Assembly: GCA_964425485.1 (NCBI GenBank)
Contig: CAYRML010000016.1
Coordinates: forward strand, 1 to 23,440
Length of the DNA: 23,440 nt
Source: CAYRML01 sp964425485
Lineage (GTDB): Bacteria; Bacillota; Dehalobacteriia; UBA4068
Reading direction: 5' to 3'
In this document: piece by piece, positions 1-6,972 of the stretch
How positions within the stretch are numbered: the stretch's first letter is position 1
Layout of the letters: each line of letters begins with the position of its first letter
Made by a program: the position numbers and the translations under genes
The notes under the pieces: model-generated
The model's database searches: none
What the model was told of the DNA's origin: nothing
The model's input: the letters and a program-made list of their open reading frames with translations, nothing else

Positions 1-90
1 TGTTGCACAATAATCAAAAGTTGATTTCTTTACTATAGCCAGGCACCATGCAAAAAATATTGGCATACTCTGCTATCAGATAAAAAGTTT

Positions 91-124
91 TTGCCCGGCC
101 ATAGGTCATATCAGAGCCGGGCAA
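91..124 (+). promoter_or_regulatory. Leader stem-loop before the Gly-rich gene
   Basis: TTGCCCGGC (91-99) pairs perfectly with GCCGGGCAA (116-124), a 9-bp GC-rich stem with a 16-nt loop. It ends 3 nt before the Shine-Dalgarno GGGAGGG (128-134) of the gene starting at 143. Neither strand has a U-tract after the stem, so it is not an intrinsic terminator. It may affect translation initiation or mRNA stability, or be an operator on DNA. I found no convincing promoter in 1-90; a TTGGCA (60-65) with TAAAAA (81-86) has only 15 bp spacing. Confidence 0.5.
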
Positions 125-142
125 TGCGGGAGGGTTGATCTG

Positions 143-1393
143 ATGGCCAATTATAATCAAAATCAACGTCCTCTTGACAACAGAATACCCTCCGGTAGAG
201 CAAATAACAGAGGCTCGGCCATGCCTCCAAATGGCAGACCGGGTCCGCAAAGCCCGAATACAGGCAGTAAACCTTTCGCAGCCCACGCGCAAAAACCCCT
301 TGCTAGTAATATATTAGGTAATATGGGGAATTTGGGGAATTTGATGAATGCAGGCCTTGGCGGCGGTGGTTTAGGAGCCTTGGGCGGCCTTTTAGGCGGC
401 GGTGGCGGCGGTTTGGGAGCTTTGGCCGGCCTTTTAGGCGGTGGTGCCGGCGGTTTAGGGGCCTTGGGCGGCCTTTTAGGTGGCGGTGGCGGCGGTTTGG
501 GAGCTTTGGGCAGCCTTCTGGGAGGGGGGGCCGGCGCAGGTGGTCTGGGCGCCCTGGGATCGCTTGCCGGAGGTGCCGGCGGCCTTGGCAATTTAGGCGC
601 AATAGCCAGCGCCCTAGGAGGCCTGGGCAACGCGGCACAGGCGGCTGGCGCCGGGACTGGCGCTGGCGCCGCGGCTGCACCGGTAACCGCTACACCTGAC
701 CTCTCCGGCTTATTATCCGCTTTGGGCAATATTAATGCTGCCGGTGGAGCCGCACCGGCAGCCGCCACACCCGATCTCTCTAGCATACTATCCGCTTTGG
801 GCAATATTAATGCCACCGGAGGAGCCGCGGCCAACAATGGTATCAACCCCTTAGGCAACCTCAACGGGCAGGACTTACTATCTAAATTGTCAGATCTTCT
901 GGCCAGCATAAATTCAGCCCCAACGACTCCACAAGCAACTGCCCAGGCGGAAGAAGCCAAACCGGGGCCGGGAGCTGCTCCGGATAAAGAAATCATTGTC
1001 GGACCACCTCCAGACGGTGAGACCGGTCAGGCAAATCAAGCCGATCCTGAAGCTCTGGCCTCTTTACTGGCGGCCGCAATTGGCAAATTAGGTAGCTTTG
1101 GCAATTTAGGAAATATTCCTAAGGCCAATCAACAGCAAAATAATGCGCATAGATCCAACTTTACTGAGCATACAAATAATCAACAAGAGACGCAGGCCGA
1201 TCATAACTCTGATCCAGAACCAATTATTGAGGCAAATGCAAATGTATATATGCGTCCGATTTACAGTGACAAATTAACCGACGAGCCTTATGATCCCTGT
1301 AGCAATTGTCCACATCCCTGCTGGCATTCTAAACAACATTTGCCCAGCTTTAATGAAGTGCTAGAAATGACTGCTAATTGGAATCGTTATTAA
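143..1393 (+). CDS. Gly/Leu-rich repeat protein with Cys-rich C-terminus, function unknown
   Basis: I do not recognise this 416-residue protein as a member of a characterised family. It has no signal peptide or clear membrane segment. Residues 1-50 are polar and rich in Asn, Pro and Arg. Residues 75-145 are near-exact copies of a 14-residue unit, GGLGALGGLLGGGG, degenerating to about 166. Residues 184-233 are two copies of a 25-residue unit starting TPDLS. Residues 260-365 are polar and Gln/Asn-rich. The C-terminus (366-416) looks like a small folded end, with Tyr residues and a Cys cluster DPCSNCPHPCWH at 384-395 that could bind metal or form disulfides. The ATG at 143 follows GGGAGGG with 8-nt spacing. 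The 71-residue gene starts 16 bp downstream, so the two are probably cotranscribed. Glycine-rich self-assembling proteins such as spore-coat or granule proteins are possible analogues, but that is speculation. Confidence 0.8.
   Translation: MANYNQNQRPLDNRIPSGRANNRGSAMPPNGRPGPQSPNTGSKPFAAHAQKPLASNILGNMGNLGNLMNAGLGGGGLGALGGLLGGGGGGLGALAGLLGGGAGGLGALGGLLGGGGGGLGALGSLLGGGAGAGGLGALGSLAGGAGGLGNLGAIASALGGLGNAAQAAGAGTGAGAAAAPVTATPDLSGLLSALGNINAAGGAAPAAATPDLSSILSALGNINATGGAAANNGINPLGNLNGQDLLSKLSDLLASINSAPTTPQATAQAEEAKPGPGAAPDKEIIVGPPPDGETGQANQADPEALASLLAAAIGKLGSFGNLGNIPKANQQQNNAHRSNFTEHTNNQQETQADHNSDPEPIIEANANVYMRPIYSDKLTDEPYDPCSNCPHPCWHSKQHLPSFNEVLEMTANWNRY
365..577 (+). repeat. 42-bp tandem repeat encoding GGLGALGGLLGGGG
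   Basis: Four 14-residue units (residues 75-88, 89-102, 103-116, and 117-132 with two extra residues) and a shorter fifth (133-145) lie head to tail. Weaker copies begin GGLGN at 146 and 159. Units one and three are identical in protein, and unit boundaries recur at the DNA level with synonymous differences. A run of seven G at 524-530 lies inside the array. Confidence 0.85.
692..841 (+). repeat. 75-bp direct repeat (two copies) in the Gly-rich gene
   Basis: Residues 184-208 and 209-233 are a 25-residue tandem duplication. Each begins TPDLS, contains SALGNINA and ends in an Ala/Gly-rich stretch. The DNA of the two copies is also clearly similar; both contain gctttgggcaatattaatgc. This repeat is distinct in sequence and period from the 14-residue array upstream. 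Confidence 0.8.
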
Positions 1394-1409
1394 AAAGGGG
1401 GTATTATAA

Positions 1410-1625
1410 ATGGATAATTTTCAGCTGCCTGCCATTAAGAGCATTGATGAATTGAAAGCCATATTCGAGCAATATAAGTCTTTTCTCTCTGCAGAAAATG
1501 TTGCTACCATAGATTCCTTAATCAAGGAAATGGAAAAAGGTCAGGATAACATCAACAAAGATAAGATAAACGCTCTGACTGGATCCTTAAAGAAACAGGC
1601 GGAGCAAGAGAAAAAAAATCTATAA
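1410..1625 (+). CDS. Small charged helical protein, function unknown
   Basis: This is a 71-residue protein with no recognisable family. It is soluble and almost entirely helix-favouring, with no Cys and no Gly-rich stretch. Two amphipathic segments are visible: about residues 11-27 (KSIDELKAIFEQYKSFL) and 29-47. The C-terminal half is Lys/Glu/Gln-rich and may form a short coiled coil. A good Shine-Dalgarno, AAAGGGGGT (about 1394-1402), precedes the ATG. The gene sits 16 bp behind the Gly-rich gene and ends just before the dyad and promoter of the next operon. The tight spacing suggests co-expression with the Gly-rich protein, perhaps as a binding partner. The frame is short, but the ribosome binding site and spacing support it as real. 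Confidence 0.72.
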   Translation: MDNFQLPAIKSIDELKAIFEQYKSFLSAENVATIDSLIKEMEKGQDNINKDKINALTGSLKKQAEQEKKNL

Positions 1626-1634
1626 AAAACAGAG

Positions 1635-1668
1635 GCTGATACATATCAAAACCTTGACATGTATCAGC
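1635..1668 (+). promoter_or_regulatory. Operator-like inverted repeat over the DUF1538 promoter
   Basis: GCTGATACAT (1635-1644) and ATGTATCAGC (1659-1668) are perfect 10-bp arms separated by 14 bp. The inner bases extend the dyad with TCAA/TTGA (1646-1649 and 1654-1657) around an AACC centre. The right arm covers the end of the -35 element and part of the promoter spacer, as expected for a repressor site. A second possibility is a weak terminator for the upstream gene, because TTTAATTATAT follows, but that tract is a poor U-run. Confidence 0.6.
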
Positions 1669-1682
1669 TTTAATTATATATT
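1654..1682 (+). promoter_or_regulatory. Sigma-A promoter of the DUF1538/P-II-like operon
   Basis: A perfect -35 TTGACA (1654-1659), a 17-bp spacer and a -10 TATATT (1677-1682, five of six consensus bases) lie upstream of the ATG at 1711. Transcription would start near 1689 and give a leader of about 20 nt holding the ribosome binding site AGAAAGGA. The -35 is embedded in the inverted repeat at 1635-1668. Confidence 0.72.
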
Positions 1683-1710
1683 AATATCGTAAAAAGAAAG
1701 GACATGCTAT

Positions 1711-3321
1711 ATGGCCAATAAGATGCTGACCAAATTCAAAGAAGCGGCGCAGGCCGGCTTGCCGGTCAGTATCATTGTAATCATCTTAAATTTCACTTTT
1801 TGCCCCATGCCCTTTTGGGATCTGATCTCTTTTGCGGTTGGGGCTTTTTTACTGATATTGGGTATGAGTATTTTTATGCTGGGAGCCGATTTGGCCATGA
1901 TGCCTATTGGTGAAGCTATCGGCGCGGAATTGCCAAAATCCAAAAAGCTGTGGTTTGTGCTCATAGGCTGTATTGTACTGGGCGTTGTCGTAACCATTGC
2001 TGAACCTGATTTGCAGCTTTTGACAAGACAAGTGCCCGCTATACCTAATGCTGTGCTGGTCGGCGCCGTAGCTTTTGGCGTCGGCGCTTTTTTAGCCTTG
2101 GCTATGCTGCGTATTCTTTTTCAAATATCACTGAATCTACTGTTTATAATTTCTTACATCGCTGTCTTCGTTATCGCTTTACTGCTTGCCCCAGATTATC
2201 TGGCCCTAAGCTTCGATTCCGGCGGTGTGACCACAGGCCCGATAACGGTACCTTTTATACTGGCATTAGGTGCAGGCATAGCAGCTGTCAAGGGAGGCAT
2301 AAATGAGGAAAAGGACAGCTTTGGGCTTTGTGCCTTATGCTCTATCGGCCCAATCATAGCGGTGCTTATATTGGGCGTATTTTTTGATCCGGAGGCTTCC
2401 GGCTATGCTTTTGAGGTGGATAAGGATATAAATAGTGTAAGCGGTTTATTTTCTTTATATGCCCATAGTTTCGGCCATTTTTTCAAAACAATACCAATAT
2501 TACTGGTTCCCCTCTTGATCATTTTTGTCATTTTTCAAATAGTCCGCCTAAAATTGCCTCGACATAAATTAATACGTATTATTATTGGTATAATTTATAC
2601 TCTATTTGGCCTGTCTATCTTTTTGACTGGCGTCAATGTCGGTTTTATGCCTGCCGGCACTTTCATCGCTGAAGCCCTGGCTTCCGGCGACCATCGATGG
2701 CTGTTGCTTCCTTTGTCGGCTGTAATCGGTTTTTGCATCATCTTTGCCGAGCCTACCGTGCATATACTGATTAAACAAGTGGAAGGTATCACCAGTGGCT
2801 CCATATCTAAAAGAGTTCTTTTGCTGGCTTTAGCTTCGGGTGTCTGTTTGGCCCTGGTACTATCTACGATTCGCATATTAACCAATACAAGTATCTGGTA
2901 TTTCCTCTTGCCAGGTTATGCAACTGCCTTGATTATGAGCTTTTTTACACCAAAATTATTCACAGCCATTGCCTTTGACTCCGGCGGCGTAGCGGCCGGA
3001 ACTATATCCGTGGCTTTCGCTCTGCCTTTTGCCATAGGCATTTGTCAAGCTACGGGTGGAAATGTAATGATAGACGGCTTTGGTATAATCGCCATGGTAT
3101 CTCTGATGCCAATAATTGCTGTACAGATTATAGGTCTTATCTATCAAAGGCAGCTGATCAAAAATCAATCTTTGGAATTGGCTCAAGCCGCTGATTTCTT
3201 TGATAATAAAACAGAATATCTGGGAATGACAGAGTTTAACATCCCCGTGGAACAATCTCTTTTGATAATAGAAGAAGAAAAAAAGCCTGTTAAGATGCCG
3301 ACAGAAAAAAAGGAGGATTAA
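1711..3321 (+). CDS. DUF1538 family integral membrane protein (duplicated domain)
   Basis: This 536-residue, very hydrophobic protein is built of two homologous halves (about residues 51-190 and 300-444). Each half has GMSIF/GLSIF at its start, then AEPDLQLLTRQV (97-108) or AEPTVHILIKQV (346-357), then FDSGGVTTGPITV (168-180) or FDSGGVAAGTISV (422-434). These repeated motifs mark DUF1538. The paired conserved acidic, Ser and Gly motifs within membrane regions resemble an inverted- or tandem-repeat transporter, but the substrate is unknown. A polar, charged tail of about 55 residues (480-536) is probably cytoplasmic. The ATG follows AGAAAGGA with 8-nt spacing. The stop codon is 1 nt before the start of the P-II-like gene, whose Shine-Dalgarno AGGAGG lies inside this gene's end, indicating translational coupling. 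By analogy with AmtB-GlnK pairs, the downstream P-II-like protein could gate it; this is inference. Confidence 0.88.
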   Translation: MANKMLTKFKEAAQAGLPVSIIVIILNFTFCPMPFWDLISFAVGAFLLILGMSIFMLGADLAMMPIGEAIGAELPKSKKLWFVLIGCIVLGVVVTIAEPDLQLLTRQVPAIPNAVLVGAVAFGVGAFLALAMLRILFQISLNLLFIISYIAVFVIALLLAPDYLALSFDSGGVTTGPITVPFILALGAGIAAVKGGINEEKDSFGLCALCSIGPIIAVLILGVFFDPEASGYAFEVDKDINSVSGLFSLYAHSFGHFFKTIPILLVPLLIIFVIFQIVRLKLPRHKLIRIIIGIIYTLFGLSIFLTGVNVGFMPAGTFIAEALASGDHRWLLLPLSAVIGFCIIFAEPTVHILIKQVEGITSGSISKRVLLLALASGVCLALVLSTIRILTNTSIWYFLLPGYATALIMSFFTPKLFTAIAFDSGGVAAGTISVAFALPFAIGICQATGGNVMIDGFGIIAMVSLMPIIAVQIIGLIYQRQLIKNQSLELAQAADFFDNKTEYLGMTEFNIPVEQSLLIIEEEKKPVKMPTEKKED

Positions 3322-3322
3322 A

Positions 3323-4033
3323 ATGCCCCAAACTGCAAGCAATTGCCATTCATTGGTTTTGCTGATTACCATAGTCAATAGAGGCGTAAGTGATAAATTG
3401 CATCAGCTTTTTGTCCATGAGGGCAGGCCTTTAGCCCTGCTGACTCTGGGCAAAGGCACGGCTGATACTAAATTATTATCCTATATGGGCATAGGGGAAA
3501 CAGAAAAAGATATCTTATATTGTATTATGCCCTATACCGAAGCCCTAGAAAAAATAGAAAGCATAAATAGCAACCTCAAGCTCTGCAAACCTGGTAAAGG
3601 CATTGCTTTTTGTTTACCAATCGATTGTATAACTAATGCTATTGCTCAAAAATGCCTGCAAGGCTCATGCCAAAATCAAGGAGGGTCCGTCATGCAACAA
3701 GAGGAACAAGGTTATCAATATGACCTGATCGTGGCTATAGCCAACCAAGGTTATGCCGACGATGTGATGGATGCGGCCAGGGCCGCCGGTGCTACCGGCG
3801 GTACAATGCTGCATGCCAGAGGACTGGGCACTAAATATGCGCAAAAATTCCTGGGTATCAGCCTCCAGGCGGAACCGGAAAAAGATATGATTTGGATCTT
3901 GGTCAAAAAAGATAAGCGTCAGCAAATAATGGCCGAGATATTAAAAAAACATGGCCCCCAAACCAAGGCTAACGCCATCACTTTCTCCCTGCCGGTTACC
4001 GGAGTAGCTGGACTATGCAGTATAGATAAATAA
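3323..4033 (+). CDS. Tandem P-II-like regulatory protein
   Basis: The 236-residue protein contains two P-II-like (GlnB/GlnK superfamily, ferredoxin-like) domains, at about residues 10-103 and 131-232, joined by a Cys/Gln/Gly linker. The second domain has the recognisable P-II pattern: a beta strand YDLIVAIANQGYADDVMDAA, then AGATGGTMLHARGLGT (154-170) where family members carry the nucleotide-binding and T-loop start. The first domain is more divergent there (HEGRPLALLTLGKGT). The fold suggests sensing of a nucleotide or small metabolite and control of a partner protein. The immediate upstream partner is the DUF1538 membrane protein. The ATG follows AGGAGG with 6-nt spacing. An internal ATG at 3692 with its own strong Shine-Dalgarno could yield the second domain alone (113 residues). 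True P-II trimer behaviour is not shown. Confidence 0.85.
   Translation: MPQTASNCHSLVLLITIVNRGVSDKLHQLFVHEGRPLALLTLGKGTADTKLLSYMGIGETEKDILYCIMPYTEALEKIESINSNLKLCKPGKGIAFCLPIDCITNAIAQKCLQGSCQNQGGSVMQQEEQGYQYDLIVAIANQGYADDVMDAARAAGATGGTMLHARGLGTKYAQKFLGISLQAEPEKDMIWILVKKDKRQQIMAEILKKHGPQTKANAITFSLPVTGVAGLCSIDK
3678..3694 (+). promoter_or_regulatory. Internal ribosome binding site and start codon in the P-II-like gene
   Basis: AAGGAGGG (3678-3685), 6 nt, then ATG (3692-3694) lies in frame inside the P-II-like gene, exactly between the two domains. Initiation here would make a 113-residue single-domain P-II-like protein from Met124. The motif is at least as good as the gene's own start signal. 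It encodes Gln-Gly-Gly in a linker, so protein sequence puts little demand on it. Confidence 0.6.
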
Positions 4034-4036
4034 AAT

Positions 4037-4078
4037 AAAAAGGGGCGGCAGTTTTTAAAAACTGCCGCCCCTTTTTTT
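4037..4078. terminator. Bidirectional intrinsic terminator between convergent operons
   Basis: A perfect 30-bp palindrome at 4042-4071 (left arm GGGGCGGCAGTTTTT) is flanked by five A on the left and seven T on the right. It therefore terminates in both directions. It starts 8 nt after the P-II-like stop codon and lies 14 nt past the stop codon of wecB on the other strand. Confidence 0.95.
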
Positions 4079-4085
4079 ATTTTAT

Positions 4086-5189
4086 TTAAAATCTTTTTAT
4101 GATGTCCGCTACTATCCTGTGGCTGGCCATACCATCACCATATGGATTGATAGCTTTGGCCATTTTATCATATTCTGATTTATCATCCAACAGCAAGCTT
4201 ACTCCTGCCATGATAGCGTCTTTTTCACTTCCCAACAACCTAGCAGTGCCGGCCTGTACAGCCTCCGGCCTTTCTGTTACTTCTCTTAAAACCAGCACCG
4301 GCTTGCCTAATGCCGGGGCCTCTTCCTGTAAACCGCCACTGTCGGTCAAAACAAGTTTGGCCTGATTCATGACCTTAGCGAAAGGTAAATAATCTAAAGG
4401 CTCTGTCAGATGGATACGAGGATGATTAGCCAGATAGGTATATGCTATTTCCCGCACCAGCGGATTTTTATGCACGGGGAAAACCACCTCCAGCTGCGAA
4501 TATTTATCCACGAGCTGGGCCACGGCAGAAAATATCTGATGCATAGGCTGTCCCCAATTTTCCCGCCTATGGCAGGTTAAAAGCAAGACGTCTTTCTGCC
4601 AATCCACAGCTTCCAGGCCATAGCTTGACAAATCGCAGTCTTTTTTCACCACTTGCAGCAGGGCATCTATCACTGTATTACCAGTAACCACTATTCTATC
4701 GGCAGCCACTTTTTCCGCCAGCAGATTATCCCGGGCTGTGGTGGTAGGAGCAAAATGATAATCAGCCAAAACCCCTGTCAGATGACGATTCAGCTCCTCC
4801 GGATAAGGAGCATATTTACAGCCGGTACGCAAGCCGGCCTCCACATGGCCACAAGGTATGCGGCTATAAAAAGCAGCCAGGGCTGCGGCAAAGGTGGTGG
4901 TGGTATCGCCATGAACCAAGACTAAGTCCGGCTTTTCTGCCGCCAAAATTTCTCCCAGACCAATAATAACAGTAGAAGTTATATCGGCCAGCGTTTGCCC
5001 ATGACGCATAATATTAAGATCATAGTCCGGCCAAATAGCAAACAAATCCAGCACCTGATCGAGCATTTCCCGATGTTGGGCAGTGACTGCTATTTTGGCA
5101 TCTATGCCCTCAGTTTCTTGCAAAAGCCGTACCAAAGGCGCCATTTTAATTGCCTCCGGCCTGGTGCCAAATACGGATATGATTTTCAT
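4086..5189 (-). CDS. wecB: UDP-N-acetylglucosamine 2-epimerase (non-hydrolysing)
   Basis: Cytoplasmic enzyme interconverting UDP-GlcNAc and UDP-ManNAc, the donor for ManNAc-containing wall or capsule polymers (mnaA in Bacillus). The 367-residue protein starts MKIISVFGTRPEAIKMAP. It keeps the family's key residues: Arg10, Asp95 in HGDTTTTF, Glu117 in HVEAGLR, Glu131 in YPEELNR, and the CHRRENWG histidine at 207. A C-terminal UDP-binding stretch DSGGLQEEAPALGKPVL (283-299) is intact. A start 51 nt further upstream (5240) is open but would overlap the dCMP deaminase gene; the ATG at 5189 follows AAAGGGA and matches the family N-terminus. It is the last gene of the nine-gene operon, 16 bp after the deaminase gene, and ends at the shared terminator. 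In Bacillus mnaA occupies a similar place after glyA. Confidence 0.95.
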   Translation of the reverse strand: MKIISVFGTRPEAIKMAPLVRLLQETEGIDAKIAVTAQHREMLDQVLDLFAIWPDYDLNIMRHGQTLADITSTVIIGLGEILAAEKPDLVLVHGDTTTTFAAALAAFYSRIPCGHVEAGLRTGCKYAPYPEELNRHLTGVLADYHFAPTTTARDNLLAEKVAADRIVVTGNTVIDALLQVVKKDCDLSSYGLEAVDWQKDVLLLTCHRRENWGQPMHQIFSAVAQLVDKYSQLEVVFPVHKNPLVREIAYTYLANHPRIHLTEPLDYLPFAKVMNQAKLVLTDSGGLQEEAPALGKPVLVLREVTERPEAVQAGTARLLGSEKDAIMAGVSLLLDDKSEYDKMAKAINPYGDGMASHRIVADIIKRF

Positions 5190-5205
5190 CCCTAATCCCT
5201 TTCGT

Positions 5206-5679
5206 CTATTTATCTTGATTGGCCTCTTTGACAATATCACTATAACGCACCAGCTCCATGCCAGCCTCTTTGGCTAACTGGCAAGCCAGCTTATCCGGAT
5301 AATCACTGTCGAAAACCACTTTTTTGATGCCACAGGTGACCATAGCCTTGACGCAGGTGGTGCAAGGCTGAGCCGTAACATAGATCGTTGCCCCGTCCAA
5401 AGCCACCCCATAACGGGCAGCAAAATTGCAGATATTGGCCTCTGCATGCTGGGCACGACAGATTTCTTGCCTTTGACCGGAAGGCACACCCAGCTGATCA
5501 CGCAGGCAACCCACCTCATCACAATGAGGCGAACCAGGCAAAGCCCCGTTATAGCCTGTGCCCAAAATGCGGTTTTCCGGGCTGACGGCCACTGCTCCTA
5601 CATGTCTGCGTAAGCAGGTGGAACGGGTTGCCACTTGATGAGCAATAGTCATAAAATATTCATCCCAGGACTGGCGCAT
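5206..5679 (-). CDS. comEB: Deoxycytidylate (dCMP) deaminase
   Basis: Zinc-dependent deaminase converting dCMP to dUMP, which thymidylate synthase then uses with the methylene-THF made by GlyA, the adjacent gene. The 157-residue protein has the cytidine/dCMP deaminase signature: His78 and the catalytic Glu80 in QHAEAN, and PCTTC with zinc ligands Cys106 and Cys109. The N-terminus MRQSWDEYFMTIAHQVATRS matches the family. A cluster of extra Cys/His residues (HCDEVGC, 52-58; EIC, 72-74) agrees with the second zinc site seen in some family members. The Bacillus name comEB is historical; a role in DNA uptake is not implied. It starts 23 bp after glyA, with AGGTG as a modest ribosome binding site. 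Confidence 0.93.
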   Translation of the reverse strand: MRQSWDEYFMTIAHQVATRSTCLRRHVGAVAVSPENRILGTGYNGALPGSPHCDEVGCLRDQLGVPSGQRQEICRAQHAEANICNFAARYGVALDGATIYVTAQPCTTCVKAMVTCGIKKVVFDSDYPDKLACQLAKEAGMELVRYSDIVKEANQDK

Positions 5680-5702
5680 AAAACACCTGCTTTCTTGCGC
5701 TC

Positions 5703-6938
5703 TTATTTATAAAGAGGAAAGGCCGCGGTCAATTCCTTAACCAAGGCAGCAGCTTTAGTTAATTTGGCATCATCCCTGCTCAAGGCCCAATCTATAGCTT
5801 GAGCAATATCTTTCATCTGGTCTTCCTTCATGCCGCGAGTGGTAGCCGCGGGAGTACCCATGCGCACACCACTGGTGATAAATGGGCTTTGGGGATCGAA
5901 AGGAATAGTGTTCTTATTGGCTGTTATGCCGATGGAATCCAGAAGATGCTCGGCTTCCTTGCCGGTAAAATCACGACAACGAACATCTACTAAAAGCAAA
6001 TGATTATCGGTGCCGCCGGAAACCAGGCGGAAGCCTTTTTCCATCAAAGCTTGGGCCAGCACGGCAGCATTTTTCACCACTTGTTGCTGATAGACTTTGA
6101 AGGCTGGTTGCTGGGCTTCTTTGAAGGCCACGGCTTTGGCAGCGATCACATGCATCAAAGGACCGCCCTGCAAACCGGGAAATACGGCTTTGTCCACAGC
6201 GGCTTTATATTCTTCTTGGCAGAAGATAGCGCCGCCTCTGGGCCCACGCAAAGTTTTATGAGTGGTAGTCGTCACTATATCACAATAGGGAATGGGACTT
6301 GGATGCAAATCGGCGGCGATCAAGCCGGCGATATGTGCCATATCAACCATAAGTTTAGCACCACAAGCGTCGGCTATATCAGCCAAAGCCGCAAAATCAA
6401 TAATACGCGGATAAGCGGAGGCTCCCGCTACAATCAGTTTAGGTTTTTCTGCCAAGGCCTGTTTTTTCAGCGCATCATAATCGATCATTTCCGTTTCCGG
6501 ACTGACGCCATAAGCCACGAAATTATATTGTCTGCCGGAAAAATTGACCGGGCTGCCATGAGTCAAATGGCCGCCATGAGAAAGGTTCATACCCAAAACC
6601 TTATCCCCCGCTTCCAGCAAGACATAGTATGCGGCCATATTGGCCTGGGCACCGGAATGAGGCTGCACATTGACATGATCGGATTTGAAGATAGCTTTGG
6701 CCCTGTCGCGAGCCAAATCTTCGGCTATATCCACAAACTGGCAACCACCATAATATCTTTTGCCGGGATAACCTTCAGCATATTTATTAGTCATAACAGA
6801 ACCCTGAGCCGCCATAACAGCCTCGCTGGTAAAGTTTTCCGAAGCGATCAGTTCGATATTGGTTTGCTGCCTGTCCAACTCCTTATTTATCGCCTCTGCA
6901 ATTTCAGGATCCACCTTAGTCAGAAAATCCAAATCCAT
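5703..6938 (-). CDS. glyA: Serine hydroxymethyltransferase
   Basis: PLP enzyme converting serine and tetrahydrofolate to glycine and 5,10-methylene-THF, the main source of one-carbon units. The 411-residue length is normal. Diagnostic segments are NIELIASENF (27-36), EGYPGKRYYGG (55-65), MVDMAHIAG (197-205) and the PLP-lysine motif TTTTHKTLRGPRGG with Lys228. The start at 6938 follows a strong GGAGG and gives MDLDFLTKVDPEIAEAI. An upstream in-frame ATG at 6986 would run into rpiB and lacks family similarity. It lies 34 bp after rpiB and 23 bp before the dCMP deaminase gene. Confidence 0.97.
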   Translation of the reverse strand: MDLDFLTKVDPEIAEAINKELDRQQTNIELIASENFTSEAVMAAQGSVMTNKYAEGYPGKRYYGGCQFVDIAEDLARDRAKAIFKSDHVNVQPHSGAQANMAAYYVLLEAGDKVLGMNLSHGGHLTHGSPVNFSGRQYNFVAYGVSPETEMIDYDALKKQALAEKPKLIVAGASAYPRIIDFAALADIADACGAKLMVDMAHIAGLIAADLHPSPIPYCDIVTTTTHKTLRGPRGGAIFCQEEYKAAVDKAVFPGLQGGPLMHVIAAKAVAFKEAQQPAFKVYQQQVVKNAAVLAQALMEKGFRLVSGGTDNHLLLVDVRCRDFTGKEAEHLLDSIGITANKNTIPFDPQSPFITSGVRMGTPAATTRGMKEDQMKDIAQAIDWALSRDDAKLTKAAALVKELTAAFPLYK

Positions 6939-6972
6939 AACAACTTCCTCCGTTTTATATTGATTAATTTTA

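Noticed and set aside
91..124. Hairpin considered as an intrinsic terminator
   Set aside because: Neither strand has a U-tract directly after the stem.
365..841. CRISPR-like array in the repeat region
   Set aside because: Repeats are contiguous, in frame and coding, with no unique spacers.
163..996. Long minus-strand open frame, Pro/Lys-rich, opposite the Gly-rich gene
   Set aside because: It is the mirror of the GGN-rich repeat array read in reverse. The plus-strand gene has a good ribosome binding site and a structured Cys-containing end; the antisense frame has neither.
5190..5240. Upstream start for wecB giving 17 extra residues
   Set aside because: It overlaps the end of the dCMP deaminase gene, has no clear ribosome binding site, and the family N-terminus begins at the ATG at 5189.
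5206..5679. Reading comEB as evidence for a DNA-uptake operon
   Set aside because: The protein is a dCMP deaminase and no comEA or comEC is nearby; the name is historical.
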